DNA from: Pseudomonas sp. S04
Lineage (GTDB): Bacteria; Pseudomonadota; Gammaproteobacteria; Pseudomonadales; Pseudomonadaceae
Length of the DNA stretch: 64,000 nucleotides
Assembly (NCBI RefSeq): GCF_009834545.1
Contig: NZ_CP019427.1
Location: 1,990,001 to 2,054,000, forward strand
Direction: 5' to 3'
The position numbers and the translations under genes were made by a program. Shown here one piece after another: positions 33,789 to 43,240 of this stretch. The notes beneath the pieces were generated by a model. That model searched no databases. It was given only the letters and a program-made list of their open reading frames with translations, and was not told the DNA's origin. Each line of letters begins with the position of its first letter. Position 1 is the stretch's first letter.

Positions 33789-34502
33789 TTACCCCTTGTT
33801 GGCACTCAGGATACTGGCCACCTGGCGCGGCTGGCAGTTGAGGTAGGGCGAGGACTTCAGCCAGCGCTGGTCCGGGTACCAGGAAAACATGAACTGGCCA
33901 TCCTTGAGTTTATCGATCACCTGGCGCGCCACCTGCGGGCGTACCGCCGGGCAACCCTGGCTGCGGCCGATCCGGCCCTGACGCTCACTCCACAATGGGT
34001 TCACGTAATCGGCGGCATGGATCACGATCGCGCGATCGCGGGCCAGGTCGTTGAAGCCCGGCTCCAGGCCGTCCATGCGCAACGAATAACCGTGGGCGCC
34101 CTGATAGCTTTCCTGGGTGCGGAACAGGCCCAGGCTCGACTGGTAGCTGCCCATGCGATTGGAGAATTGGGTGGCGAAGTTTTCCCCGGACATTTGCCCA
34201 TGGGCCACCAGGTCGCGCAGCACCAGGGATTTTTTGCGCAGGTCGAATATCCACAGGCGGCGCGCGGTCGAAGGCTGGGAATAGTCGATCACTGCCAGGT
34301 GCTCGGCGCGCTGGGCACCGCTGCTGACCGCACATTGCATGGCGCTCAGGGCGCTTTTTAGTGCTTGGGGATTGAGTTCCGGGGCGGCGTGGGCGAGGCT
34401 GTTGTATAACGCCTGTTGTGAGGTATTGGCGGCGAACGCCGGAGTACAGATGGCGCCCAGGGTGATCAGTGCCAGGCCAAGCCGGCGCAAAAGGGTAAAC
34501 AT
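33789..34502 (-). CDS. L,D-transpeptidase catalytic domain protein (YkuD_2 type)
   Basis: A 237-residue secreted protein. The signal MFTLLRRLGLALITLGAICT ends at AFA/AN (about residue 24). The C-terminal half contains IVIHAADYV and the catalytic motif SQGCPAVRP, which define the YkuD_2 murein L,D-transpeptidase-like family. It probably acts on peptidoglycan in the periplasm. The ATG at 34502 has GAGGA upstream. It is divergent from another L,D-transpeptidase gene about 146 bases away. Confidence 0.87.
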   Translation of the reverse strand: MFTLLRRLGLALITLGAICTPAFAANTSQQALYNSLAHAAPELNPQALKSALSAMQCAVSSGAQRAEHLAVIDYSQPSTARRLWIFDLRKKSLVLRDLVAHGQMSGENFATQFSNRMGSYQSSLGLFRTQESYQGAHGYSLRMDGLEPGFNDLARDRAIVIHAADYVNPLWSERQGRIGRSQGCPAVRPQVARQVIDKLKDGQFMFSWYPDQRWLKSSPYLNCQPRQVASILSANKG

Positions 34503-34647
34503 GCGAAGAGAGTCCTCAATGCTATTGTTGGCTCCCGACTTCCTGTCGTGCCCCTGGCGGCCCATGTTGGGCTCGCCTGATTGCTTGCCGCACCTGCTGC
34601 AGAGGTCGACCGTCAAATCGTGACGGCCATGGATTGGAGTAAAGCAG

Positions 34648-36219
34648 TTGTTCAAAAAGCACGCATCTTACTTGAGCCTTTGCCTGCTCGCTGTGCCATT
34701 GGTCGCGACTGCCCAGAACGAGTTGGCAGACCACCCCGGGCCGATGCAATTGGCCGTGACCCAGGTGCCGGTGGATTGCCCGGGCCTGAAGCTGCGCCCG
34801 GACGCCTCGGCGCAGGCATTGTTGCAGGCCTTCTACCAGCAGCACGACTATCTGCCGGTGTGGACCGACGAGGCCCGGGTCGCGGCCTTGCTGGCGCAGT
34901 TCCAGTTGCTGGTCGATGATGGCCTGGACCCCAATCGCTACAGCCTGCCGCCGGCGGATGCGGTCGGTGGCCTGTTGTGCACCGACATCGGCATCAGCCT
35001 GCGTTACCTGCAGGCCCTGCGTGAGTTGCATTACGGGCGCCTGCAGCAAAGCCGCTTCGAGCCACTGTGGCATGCGCAGCCGCCCGCGGATGATCGCACG
35101 GCCCAGTTGCTGGCGATTGCTGGCCCCGGCGTGCATGACCTGGGTGCCGCCTTCGAGGCCGCACGCCCGTCACTTGAGCAGTACCGCAGCTTGCGCCTGG
35201 TGTACGCGGCGCAGCGTCAACAGCCGTTACCGCACTGGCCGCAATTGCCCGCGGGCGGCTTGTTGCGCCCGGGCATGCAGGACCCCAGAGTCCCCGGGTT
35301 GGCCCAGCGCCTGGTCAGCGAGGGCTACCTGCCCAGCGTGCCGGCCCATGTCGGCAGCGACTACAGCGCGCAGTTGGCCAGCGCGGTGAAAAACTTCCAG
35401 CTCGACCACTCGCTGCAAGCCGATGGGGTCATCGGCGCCGGCACCCTGGCGGAGCTCAACATCAGCCCGGCACTGCGCCGTGAGCAACTGCGGATCAACC
35501 TCGAACGTTTTCGCTGGCTGGCGCAGGACATGGAACCCGACAGCCTGCTGGTGAACATTGCCGCGGCCCAGTTGACCCTGTTCCAGGGCGGGGTGCCGGT
35601 GTGGCAGACACGCACCCAGGTCGGCCGCGCCGAACGGCAAACCCCGTTGTTGAAATCCCGGGTCACGCGGCTGACCCTGAACCCGACCTGGACCGTACCG
35701 CCGACCATCATGCGCGAGGACAAGTTGCCGCAGATCCGCCGCGACCAGTCGTTCCTCAGCCGTCAGAACCTGCAGGTGCTGGACCGCAACGGCAATCCCC
35801 TGGCGGTGGACGAGATCGACTGGGACAACCCGGGCAATATCCTCCTGCGCCAGAGCGCCGGCCCGCGAAACCCCCTGGGGCAGATGGCGGTGCGTTTCCC
35901 CAATCCGTTCTCGGTGTACCTGCACGACACCCCAAGCCAGGCCTTGTTCGAGAAGGGCCCGCGGGCGTTCAGTTCAGGTTGCGTGCGGGTCGAGCATGCC
36001 TTGCAGTTACGCGACATGCTGCTCAGCCCGGCGGAGCGCTTGCGCACCAACGAATTGCTGGCCACCGGGCTGACGCATGAGTTCAGGCTGACGACACCGG
36101 TGCCGATCCTGCTGACGTACTGGACAGTACAGGCCGACAGCCACGGCCGTCTGTTGTACGCCCCGGACATCTACAGCCGCGACCCGGTGCTGTTGAACGC
36201 GCTGGGCGTGACCCTGTAG
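34648..36219 (+). CDS. L,D-transpeptidase of the YcbB/LdtD family
   Basis: A 523-residue secreted peptidoglycan cross-linking enzyme. It starts at TTG (34648) with GGAGT upstream. A signal peptide ends near ATAQ/NE (about residue 23). Domains: an N-terminal scaffold, a peptidoglycan-binding domain at about 205-275 (LAQRLVSEGYLPS to QADGVIGAGTLAELN) and a YkuD catalytic domain at about 300-470 with YLHDTPSQALFEKGPRAFSS and the nucleophile motif SSGCVRVEHA. It makes 3-3 cross-links and is linked to beta-lactam and envelope-stress tolerance in E. coli. Confidence 0.93.
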   Translation: MFKKHASYLSLCLLAVPLVATAQNELADHPGPMQLAVTQVPVDCPGLKLRPDASAQALLQAFYQQHDYLPVWTDEARVAALLAQFQLLVDDGLDPNRYSLPPADAVGGLLCTDIGISLRYLQALRELHYGRLQQSRFEPLWHAQPPADDRTAQLLAIAGPGVHDLGAAFEAARPSLEQYRSLRLVYAAQRQQPLPHWPQLPAGGLLRPGMQDPRVPGLAQRLVSEGYLPSVPAHVGSDYSAQLASAVKNFQLDHSLQADGVIGAGTLAELNISPALRREQLRINLERFRWLAQDMEPDSLLVNIAAAQLTLFQGGVPVWQTRTQVGRAERQTPLLKSRVTRLTLNPTWTVPPTIMREDKLPQIRRDQSFLSRQNLQVLDRNGNPLAVDEIDWDNPGNILLRQSAGPRNPLGQMAVRFPNPFSVYLHDTPSQALFEKGPRAFSSGCVRVEHALQLRDMLLSPAERLRTNELLATGLTHEFRLTTPVPILLTYWTVQADSHGRLLYAPDIYSRDPVLLNALGVTL

Positions 36220-36240
36220 ACAACCCAGGGACATTAACCC

Positions 36241-36760
36241 CACAAAGTCCTGGCTGTCCCCATGGTTGCAGCGCCCCGAGGACCGTAGGAGCAAGGCTTG
36301 CCGAGCTTCTGCGGCGTCCGTATTTGTTCCTGCCGAGTGCCGCGTTTATCCCGGATGCTTGTGGGAGCGGGCTTGCCCGCGATGGTCTCGAGCACACCGC
36401 GCTCGTCCTGGATTTTCGCGTAATCGTTGACATCCATCGCGAGCAAGCTCGCTCCCACAGAGTCCTTTGTGTCCATATGGCATGCGGCACCCCGAGGACC
36501 GTAGGGGCGGGGCTTGCCGAGCTTCTGCGGCGTCCGTATTTGCTCCTGCCGAGTGCCAGGTTTATCCCGGATGCTTGTGGGAGCGGGCTTGCCCGCGATG
36601 GTCTCGAGCACACCGCGCTCGTCCTGGATTTTCGCGTAATCGTTGACGTCCATCGCGAGCAAGCTCGCTCCCACAGAGTCCTTTGTGTCCATATGGCATG
36701 CAGCGCCCCGAGGACCGTAGGGGCAAGGCTTGCCCGCGATGGCGTGAGCGGGGCTTGCCG
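36241..36760. repeat. Tandem array of a REP-containing unit, period about 216 bp
   Basis: A unit of about 216 bp occurs in two near-identical full copies beginning near 36271 and 36487, with a partial third from 36703. Each unit contains GCCCCGAGGACCGTAGG (or a one-base variant), a GTGGGAGCGGGCTTGCCCGCGATGG REP and its inverse CATCGCGAGCAAGCTCGCTCCCAC. It fills the gap between the L,D-transpeptidase gene and azlC. Frames inside it are not genes. Confidence 0.92.
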
Positions 36761-36838
36761 CGAATTGCGCAAGATTGTTCAAGACAGCCCGGCGTTTGGC
36801 TGGCACATTCAGATCCCCTCTTTTTGTTGTAGAGCACT

Positions 36839-37537
36839 ATGTCTGACACTCTCCTGCCGCGCAGTGCCTTCCTGCGCGGTGCCGCGGCCGTGATGCCGTT
36901 GTCCCTGGCGACGGCGCCGTGGGGGCTGCTGGCCGGCTCCATGGCCATCGAAGCCAACCTCACGCCCCTGCAGGGCCAGGGCCTGTCGAGCATTGTCTTT
37001 GCCGGCGCCGCGCAACTGGTGGCGATCGGCATGCTCAAGGGCGGTGCGGGGATTTTCTCGATTCTGCTGACCACCTTGCTGCTGACCTCGCAACACCTGC
37101 TGTACGGCATGAGCCTGCGCCCGGTGGTGTCACCTTTACCGGCGCGCTGGCGGGTTGGCCTGGGTTTTCTGCTGACCGATGAGTTGTTCGCCCTCACCAG
37201 TCAGTTCGACCGCCAGCAGTTCAATCGCTGGTACGCGCTGGGGGTGGGGCTGACGTTTTATATCGCCTGGAACCTGTTCACCCTGGCCGGCATCGTGCTG
37301 GGCAGCAGCATCCCGGGGCTTGAACACCTGGGGCTGGACTTCTCCATCGCCGCCACCTTCATCGCCTTGATCACCCCGGTGGTGCGCAATATTCCCACCG
37401 TGGTCTGCGTGGCGGTCTCGCTGTTCTGCTCGGTGCTGTTCGCCTACTGGCAAGTGGGCTCGGCGCTGGTGCTGGCCGGGTTGCTGGGGATGACCGCCGG
37501 TTTTGTCTGCAACAAGTTCCAGGGAGCACGCACATGA
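36839..37537 (+). CDS. azlC: Branched-chain amino acid exporter large subunit (AzlC)
   Basis: A 232-residue inner-membrane protein with about six to eight hydrophobic segments. The motif LQGQGLSSIVFAGAAQLVAI matches the AzlC family, the large subunit of LIV-E type exporters of branched-chain amino acids and analogues. It overlaps the small subunit gene by four bases (ATGA), as is standard for azlCD. A TTGTTGTAGAG leader gives a weak ribosome site. Confidence 0.92.
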   Translation: MSDTLLPRSAFLRGAAAVMPLSLATAPWGLLAGSMAIEANLTPLQGQGLSSIVFAGAAQLVAIGMLKGGAGIFSILLTTLLLTSQHLLYGMSLRPVVSPLPARWRVGLGFLLTDELFALTSQFDRQQFNRWYALGVGLTFYIAWNLFTLAGIVLGSSIPGLEHLGLDFSIAATFIALITPVVRNIPTVVCVAVSLFCSVLFAYWQVGSALVLAGLLGMTAGFVCNKFQGART

Positions 37538-37848
37538 TGGTCTGGGCAGTCATATTCGGCATGGGCCTGCTGGTGTTTCTCAACCGCTACCTGTTCCTCG
37601 AACCCCGTCTGCCGGTGCGCCTGAGCAGCAACGCGCGCCAGTTCCTCGGCTTTGCCGTGCCCGGCATGCTGACCGCGATCTGCGGGCCGATCGTGTTCAT
37701 GCCCGAGCAGCAACTGAACCTGCAGTGGGACAACCCCTACCTGCTCAGCTCGCTCGTCGCCATCGGCCTGGTGCTCTACACCCGCAGCACGCTGATCAGC
37801 ATGCTGTTGAGCATGGCGTTCTTTTTCCTGCTGCGCTGGTGGCTCTAA
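37534..37848 (+). CDS. azlD: Branched-chain amino acid exporter small subunit (AzlD)
   Basis: A 104-residue membrane protein with three or four helices (MVWAVIFGMGLLVFLNRYLF at the N-terminus) matching AzlD. It is coupled to azlC by a four-base overlap and forms the export complex with it. Its stop overlaps the convergent RpiR-type regulator gene by four bases. Confidence 0.92.
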   Translation: MMVWAVIFGMGLLVFLNRYLFLEPRLPVRLSSNARQFLGFAVPGMLTAICGPIVFMPEQQLNLQWDNPYLLSSLVAIGLVLYTRSTLISMLLSMAFFFLLRWWL

Positions 37849-38753
37849 GGCTTGCCAGGTTTGCTGCTGCCGGGGATGTGCAGGTAGCTCATCACGCTTT
37901 CGGTGAGTTCAGTGGCCAATTTCACCGCTTCCTTGTTGCGTGCCATGACCCCGGCGACCAGCCCTTCGATCAGCGCCAGCACGGCGATGTAGGAGCTGGT
38001 CAACACCGGATGATCGGCCGGGGCGAACAGCACGTGCCGGGCGACGTGGGTCAGGGGTGAGGCCGGGGAGTCGGTGATCGCCAGCACCGTAGCGCCTCGC
38101 TCGTGGGCAAAGCGCGACAGTTGCAGGGTGTCCAGGGAGTAGCGGGGCAGGGAGATCGCCAGCAGCACGTCGTCCCGGGTGATGGCGGCCAGGCGGTAGG
38201 CGGCGTTTTCGTTGCCGCCTTCCATGCTGATGGCCGTGGCGTCGGCGCAGAACGGCATCAGTGTCGAGGCGGCCAGGCCAGCCAGGTAGACGCTGTTGCC
38301 AAAACCGAGGATGTAGATCTTGCGCGCCTGGATCAGGCACGTGACCACGGCCTCGAAAGTGTCGGGGTGATTGTTGCTACCGGCGGTATCGAGGTTGCTG
38401 GTGGCGCTCTGGATCTGCTCGTGCAGGCCGAACGCGCCACCGGGACGTTGTGCCAGTTCGTTGCGCAGCTTGTCCACGGGCGAGACCATCTGCTGCAAGG
38501 TGGTCACCAGCTCGGCCTTCATGCCGCTGTAGCCTCCGACGTCCAGGGCCTTGGCCAGGCGATTGACCGCCGCGGGGGAGGTGGCGGTCTCGGCGGCCAT
38601 TTCCTCGATGGTCAGGGTCGCGGCCTTGAGCGGGTGGCGCAGGATGAAGTCGGCGACCTTGCGCAGTGAAGGCGGCAGGTCCGCGAGGATCTGCGCCAGC
38701 TTGCGCATCACCGGGGAGGCATAGACCGTGGTGTTTTTCGGGGAATCAGACAT
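37845..38753 (-). CDS. MurR/RpiR family transcriptional regulator
   Basis: A 302-residue regulator. The N-terminal HTH_6 domain (about 15-95) includes SLRKVADFILRHPLKAATLT and ETATSPAAVNRLAKALDVGG. The SIS sugar-phosphate-type domain (about 130-260) has ARKIYILGFGNSVYLAGLAA and LLAISLPRYS. RpiR proteins usually sense phosphorylated sugars or related acids. It is the last gene of an amino-acid ABC transporter operon, which suggests it controls that operon. The chosen ATG removes an unlikely 37-codon prefix. Confidence 0.9.
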   Translation of the reverse strand: MSDSPKNTTVYASPVMRKLAQILADLPPSLRKVADFILRHPLKAATLTIEEMAAETATSPAAVNRLAKALDVGGYSGMKAELVTTLQQMVSPVDKLRNELAQRPGGAFGLHEQIQSATSNLDTAGSNNHPDTFEAVVTCLIQARKIYILGFGNSVYLAGLAASTLMPFCADATAISMEGGNENAAYRLAAITRDDVLLAISLPRYSLDTLQLSRFAHERGATVLAITDSPASPLTHVARHVLFAPADHPVLTSSYIAVLALIEGLVAGVMARNKEAVKLATELTESVMSYLHIPGSSKPGKP

Positions 38754-38875
38754 AACCGGCTCGCCATCTACCAAAGGGTTCAAGGGGTCGACAGCGCCCC
38801 CTCGACATAAGTGGGCGCCAGTGTAGCCGAAGCGCATCGGCACTGCGTTCGCGACGGCCGGCACCGATCAGCGCA

Positions 38876-39640
38876 TTACTTCAAACTGCCGGCCAGGAAC
38901 TGTTGCAGGCGTTCGGACTGGGGGTTGGCGAGCACGTCACGAGGCACGCCCCGTTCCTCGACCACGCCTTTGTGCAGGAACACCAACTGGTTCGACACTT
39001 CCCGGGCAAAGCCCATTTCGTGGGTCACCACCACCATGGTCCGGCCCTCCAGGGCCAGGTCCTGCATGACCTTGAGCACTTCGCCCACCAGTTCCGGGTC
39101 GAGGGCCGAAGTCGGCTCATCGAACAGCATCACCTCAGGCTCCATGGCCAGCGCCCGGGCGATCGCCACACGCTGCTGCTCGCCCCCGGACATATGGGCC
39201 GGGTAGGCGCCCCTGCGATGGGAGACGCCGACTTTATCCAGGTAGTGCTCGGCCTTTTCCCGCGTCGCCTTCTTGTCCATCCCCAGCACATGCACCGGGG
39301 CCTCCATGACGTTTTCCAGGGCGCTCATGTGCGACCACAGGTTGAAGTGCTGGAACACCATGGCCAGGCGCGAGCGCATGCGCTGCAACTGCCTGGGGTC
39401 GGCAGCCTTGAGCCCGCCGGTCTTGTTGGCCAGCAGCTTGAGCGGTTCGCCGTTGAGCACGATCTCGCCGGCGTTGGGTTGCTCCAGCAGGTTGATGCAA
39501 CGCAGGAAGGTGCTTTTGCCCGAGCCGCTGGAGCCGATGATGCTGATCACATCGCCGGCCCGGGCCTGGAGTGAAACGCCCTTGAGTACTTCGACGCTGC
39601 CATAGGATTTGTGCAGGTCGCGAATTTCCAGTGTGTTCAT
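38876..39640 (-). CDS. Polar amino-acid ABC transporter ATPase (HisP/GlnQ type)
   Basis: A 254-residue ATPase. It has Walker [10 protein letters not shown], the insertion after it typical of HisP-like proteins ([13 protein letters not shown] region), signature [15 protein letters not shown], Walker B VMLFDEP and the H-loop [10 protein letters not shown]. It energises uptake by the two permeases encoded upstream in the same operon. It lies 17 bases after the M14 deacylase gene. The start is the ATG giving [14 protein letters not shown]. Confidence 0.93.
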   Translation of the reverse strand: MNTLEIRDLHKSYGSVEVLKGVSLQARAGDVISIIGSSGSGKSTFLRCINLLEQPNAGEIVLNGEPLKLLANKTGGLKAADPRQLQRMRSRLAMVFQHFNLWSHMSALENVMEAPVHVLGMDKKATREKAEHYLDKVGVSHRRGAYPAHMSGGEQQRVAIARALAMEPEVMLFDEPTSALDPELVGEVLKVMQDLALEGRTMVVVTHEMGFAREVSNQLVFLHKGVVEERGVPRDVLANPQSERLQQFLAGSLK

Positions 39641-39657
39641 GGTCTTGGTCTCGGGAG

Positions 39658-40770
39658 TCAGTCGCTGAGCAAGCGACCCTGGCGAATGGGAGTGCTGCCT
39701 GCGACCTTGGCCAGCCACAACCCGGGCTGGGCAAAACGCAGGCGTTCGCGGGCGTAGAGGATGCCATCGGTGCTGGCGGTGACCACGCTGTGGCGGTCGG
39801 TCAGGGGGTCGAGCACTTCGAACAACGGGTCGCCGACCTTGACGCGGGCGCCCACCGGTTGCAGGAAACTCACCACGCCGGGGTGCGGGGCATAGGCGTA
39901 TTGGGCTCCGGCAAAGGGCGTCGCTTCACAGCATTCGGCCGGCGCGGCTGGCCAGTCACCGCTGATCAGGCCGACTTCGGCCAGGTAGCCGAGGATCTGT
40001 TCGGCATCCAGCGCGCAGGTATCGCCCTCGGTGTCGAGCATGCCTCGCAGTTCCACAGTGGTTGCCACACAGGCCAGGGGAATGTTGGCCTGCGGGAAAC
40101 GTTCGGCCAGGTGCAGCCATGGCACCGCGCAGGCTTCATCGAAGGCATTGCCGCCAGCGTCCTCGGCCAGCAGCACCGCGCCGGCCGCCAGGCGCGCGGC
40201 CAGCGAGCGTACCCGTGGCCAGTTCTGGGGCAGGGCGTAGAGCAGCATGATCGACTCGAAGTCGCAGTGCAGGTCCAGCACCACGTCGGCGGTGCAGGCG
40301 TGTTGCATCAGCAGCACGCGCAGGCCGTCGAGTTCCGACGCGGCGCCCGGCTGTTGATTGAGTGCTTGGACCATGGCCTCGCGAATCAATCCCACGTTGC
40401 TCTCGGCATCGCTGCCCAGTTGGCCGGCGACCCGTTCGGCCACCGCATCGGCGAGTGCCGGGAAGTCGCGGTTGAAATTCTTGCCGCTGTTGAATTCGAA
40501 GCGCCCCTGGTGGGTGGCCTGGAACATCTGTCCGATGCCAATCGGATTGGCCATCGGCACCAGTTCGATGACCCCATTCAGGCGGCCTTGTGCTTCGAGC
40601 TCGCGCAGCCGGCGCTTGAGTTCGACCGCCACACGCATGCCGGGCAGTTCGTCGGCGTGCAGGGACGCCTGGATATAAGCCTTGCGCGGGCCGCTGCCGA
40701 AGCGGAATACCGAGAGGGTGCGTTGCGTGCCGCTGGCGCTCCAGGGCAGGACGTGTTGAATGTGCTGCAT
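39658..40770 (-). CDS. M14 succinylglutamate desuccinylase/aspartoacylase family amidohydrolase
   Basis: A 370-residue zinc amidohydrolase of the AstE/AspA family. Predicted zinc ligands are His38 and Glu41 ([10 protein letters not shown]) and His168 (DLHCDFES). A substrate-site FNRDFP segment is at about residues 99-104, and the C-terminal beta domain is present. These enzymes remove acyl groups from N-acyl amino acids. The gene sits inside an amino-acid ABC importer operon, between the second permease and the ATPase, with only 9- and 17-base gaps. Uptake followed by deacylation of an N-acyl amino acid is therefore likely. The substrate is unknown. Confidence 0.87.
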   Translation of the reverse strand: MQHIQHVLPWSASGTQRTLSVFRFGSGPRKAYIQASLHADELPGMRVAVELKRRLRELEAQGRLNGVIELVPMANPIGIGQMFQATHQGRFEFNSGKNFNRDFPALADAVAERVAGQLGSDAESNVGLIREAMVQALNQQPGAASELDGLRVLLMQHACTADVVLDLHCDFESIMLLYALPQNWPRVRSLAARLAAGAVLLAEDAGGNAFDEACAVPWLHLAERFPQANIPLACVATTVELRGMLDTEGDTCALDAEQILGYLAEVGLISGDWPAAPAECCEATPFAGAQYAYAPHPGVVSFLQPVGARVKVGDPLFEVLDPLTDRHSVVTASTDGILYARERLRFAQPGLWLAKVAGSTPIRQGRLLSD

Positions 40771-40779
40771 GGCAATTCC

Positions 40780-41475
40780 TTAGTGTTTACGTGGGGCCAG
40801 GTGCGCCAGCCAGTGGCGCTCGGCGAGCTTGAACAGGCGCACGAGGATGAACGTCAGGGCCAGGTACATCAGGGCGGCGGTGATGAAGGCTTCGAACGGC
40901 ATGTAGTAGCGCGAACTGACCGTGCGCGCCGCGCCGGTGATATCCACCAGGGTGACGATGGAGGCCAGGCTGGTGGTTTGCAGCATCATCAACACTTCGT
41001 TGCTGTACTGCGGCAGTACCCGGCGCAGCGCCGAGGGCAGCAGGATGCGTCGGTACAGGGTCAGGCGCGACATGCCCATGGCCTTGGCGGCTTCGATCTC
41101 GCCGCCGGGGGTCGACCTCAGACTGCCCGCCAGCAGTTCGGCGCTGTAGGCACTGGTGTTGAGGGCGAAGGCCAGGCAGGCACAGAAGGTCGCGCTGGAC
41201 AGGTACGGCCAGAGCACGCTGTGACGCACCGCCTCGAATTGCGCCAGTCCGTAGTAGATCAGGAACAACTGCACCAGCATCGGGGTGCCCCGGATGATGT
41301 AGGTGTAGAGCCAGGCCGGTGCGTTGAGCCAGGGCGCCCGGGACACGCGCATCAGGGCCAGGGGCACCGCCAGCACCAGGCCCAGGGCCAGGGAAATCAG
41401 CAGCAGCTTGAGGGTCAGCAGGGCGCCGCCGAAGTACAGCGGCAGGCTGTCCCAGATCAAGGTGTAGTCGAGCAT
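40780..41475 (-). CDS. Polar amino-acid ABC transporter permease (HisM type)
   Basis: A 231-residue membrane permease with five or six helices (PLYFGGALLTLKLLLISLAL near the N-terminus). The EAA loop is EIEAAKAMGMSRLTLYRRIL. HisM/HisQ-type subunits form a heterodimer for import of basic or other polar amino acids. The start has GGAGACC upstream. It follows the HisQ-type gene by 16 bases. Confidence 0.92.
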   Translation of the reverse strand: MLDYTLIWDSLPLYFGGALLTLKLLLISLALGLVLAVPLALMRVSRAPWLNAPAWLYTYIIRGTPMLVQLFLIYYGLAQFEAVRHSVLWPYLSSATFCACLAFALNTSAYSAELLAGSLRSTPGGEIEAAKAMGMSRLTLYRRILLPSALRRVLPQYSNEVLMMLQTTSLASIVTLVDITGAARTVSSRYYMPFEAFITAALMYLALTFILVRLFKLAERHWLAHLAPRKH

Positions 41476-41491
41476 GGTCAGGGTCTCCCGG

Positions 41492-42181
41492 TCACAGGTC
41501 GGCGGCTTTGATGCCGACCGAATAACGTTTTTCCAGGGTGCGCAGCAGCACCAGCGAGACACTGGTGATCACCAGGTACAGCGCCGCAACCGCGAGGTAA
41601 AACGTGAAGGGTTCATGGGTCGCATCGGCGGCGTTCTTGGCCTTGAACATCATGTCTTGCAGGCCGATCACCGAAATCAGCGCGGTGGACTTGGTCAGCA
41701 CCAGCCAGTTGTTGGTGAAACCGGGAATGGCGAAGCGGATCATCTGTGGCACCAGGATCCGCCAGAACACCTGCCAGCCGCTCAGGCCATAGGCCCGGCC
41801 GGCTTCGCCCTGGCCCGCGGGAATGGCCATGAAGGCGCCGCGAAAGGTTTCCGACAGGTAGGCACCGAAGATGAACCCCATGGTGCAGACCCCCGCGACA
41901 AACGGGTTGATGTCGATGTACTGCTCGTAGCCAACGCCTTGGGCAATACGGTTCACCAGGTCCTGGCCGCCGTAGAAAATCAGCAGGATCAGTACCAGGT
42001 CGGGGATGCCACGAATCACCGTGGTGTAGGCCTCGCCCAGATTCGCCAGCCACTTGACCGGCGACAGGCGAAACGCCGCGCCGAGCAGGCCCAGGGTAAT
42101 GGCCAGCGCCATGGCACTCAGGGCCAGGTTGATCGAAAGCCAGGCGCCATCGAGAATGCTCGATCCGTAGCCGTGCAACAT
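41492..42181 (-). CDS. Polar amino-acid ABC transporter permease (HisQ type)
   Basis: A 229-residue permease with five or six helices. The EAA-type loop is EAGRAYGLSGWQVFWRILVP. It is the partner of the HisM-type subunit encoded next. Its ATG is preceded by GAGGATTTC. A REP cluster separates it from the binding-protein gene upstream, a common arrangement that lets the binding protein be made in excess. Confidence 0.92.
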   Translation of the reverse strand: MLHGYGSSILDGAWLSINLALSAMALAITLGLLGAAFRLSPVKWLANLGEAYTTVIRGIPDLVLILLIFYGGQDLVNRIAQGVGYEQYIDINPFVAGVCTMGFIFGAYLSETFRGAFMAIPAGQGEAGRAYGLSGWQVFWRILVPQMIRFAIPGFTNNWLVLTKSTALISVIGLQDMMFKAKNAADATHEPFTFYLAVAALYLVITSVSLVLLRTLEKRYSVGIKAADL

Positions 42182-42255
42182 GATGAAATCCTCACCCGAC
42201 ACGCGTTGGGCGTGCGGGACGACAGGGGTTGATGACGATCAGACAAGGGGTGAAA

Positions 42256-42420
42256 CCTGTGGGAGCGGGCTTGCCCGCGATGAGGCTGGCACCTTCAACA
42301 TCGATGTCGGCAGGCCCACCGCCATCGCGGGCGAGCCCGCTCCCACAGTGGATCGGGGGCGAACTCACATCTGTATTCCACCCATGCCCCGGTGGGAGCG
42401 GGCTTGCCCGCGATGACGCC
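42256..42420. repeat. Cluster of three REP elements
   Basis: GTGGGAGCGGGCTTGCCCGCGATG (42259-42282), its inverse CATCGCGGGCGAGCCCGCTCCCAC (about 42323-42346) and a third direct copy at about 42392-42415. They lie within the operon between the binding-protein gene and the first permease gene and could stabilise the upstream mRNA. Confidence 0.9.
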
Positions 42421-42454
42421 CATGCAAGCAACTCTGCAGTTGCTTTACCCACCT

Positions 42455-43240
42455 TTACTCAGCAGTCGAACCGTAGATGTCATAGGCGAAGTACTTGCCC
42501 ATGATCTGCTGGTATTTGCCGTTGGTGCGCAGGGTGTCGATCGCGGCGTTCAGGCGCTCGGCGTTGGCCGTGTCACCTTTGCGCAAGGCAATCCCGGCAC
42601 CCCGGCCGAAGTACTTGGGGTCGTTGATGTCCGGGCCCACCAGGGCAAAACCCTTGCCGGCCGGGGTCTTGATAAAGGCTTCGTCGGTGTTGACGATGTC
42701 CGCCAGGGTCGCGTCCAGGCGACCTGATGCCAGGTCCAGCGAGGCTTCGCTTTGCGAGGAGTAGCGCACCACCTCGACCCCGGCCGGGGCCAGTTGCTCG
42801 GTGGCGTAGCGGTCGTAGGTCGAGGCGCGCTGTACACCGACCTTCTTGCCCTTGAGATCCAGCAACGGGTCGTTGATTACCACGTCGTCCTTCATCGCGA
42901 GCTTGCCGGGGGTGTGGTAGTACTTCTTGGTGAAGTCGACGGACTTCAGACGATCGGGGGTGATCGACATCGATGACAGAATCGCATCGACCTTGCGCAC
43001 CTTGAGCGACGGGATCATCCCGTCGAAGGCCAGGACCACCCACTGGCACTTGATCTTCATCTCATCACACAGCGCATTGCCGACGTCATAGTCGAATCCG
43101 CTGATCTCACCTTCTGGGGTCTTGAAGGAAAACGGCGGGTAGGCGGCTTCGATGCCAATGCGCAAGGTGCTGTCGTCGGCGTGGGCGAGGGTGCTGGCGG
43201 CACAGAAGGCCAGAGCAGCCAGAAGTCCGGTCGTGTTCAT
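42455..43240 (-). CDS. Periplasmic polar amino-acid-binding protein (HisJ/ArgT-like)
   Basis: A 261-residue SBP_bac_3 protein. The signal peptide is MNTTGLLAALAFCAASTLAH, with cleavage near AHA/DD (residue 22). The mature start LRIGIEAAYPPFSFKTPEGE and the GFDYDVGNALCDEMKIKCQW segment are typical of the lysine/arginine/ornithine/histidine receptor group. It is the first gene of the operon, so the promoter lies in 43241-43434. The adjacent deacylase suggests the ligand may be an N-acylated or modified amino acid rather than free arginine. Confidence 0.92.
   Translation of the reverse strand: MNTTGLLAALAFCAASTLAHADDSTLRIGIEAAYPPFSFKTPEGEISGFDYDVGNALCDEMKIKCQWVVLAFDGMIPSLKVRKVDAILSSMSITPDRLKSVDFTKKYYHTPGKLAMKDDVVINDPLLDLKGKKVGVQRASTYDRYATEQLAPAGVEVVRYSSQSEASLDLASGRLDATLADIVNTDEAFIKTPAGKGFALVGPDINDPKYFGRGAGIALRKGDTANAERLNAAIDTLRTNGKYQQIMGKYFAYDIYGSTAE

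Noticed and set aside
36324..36893. Open frames with repeated peptide blocks in the 36-kb gap
   Set aside because: The peptide repeats simply reflect the 216-bp REP array.
39631..41511. A 626-codon plus-strand frame opposite the M14 and permease genes
   Set aside because: The minus-strand genes have catalytic motifs, membrane helices and tight operon spacing. The plus-strand frame is Gln/His/Gly-rich antisense.
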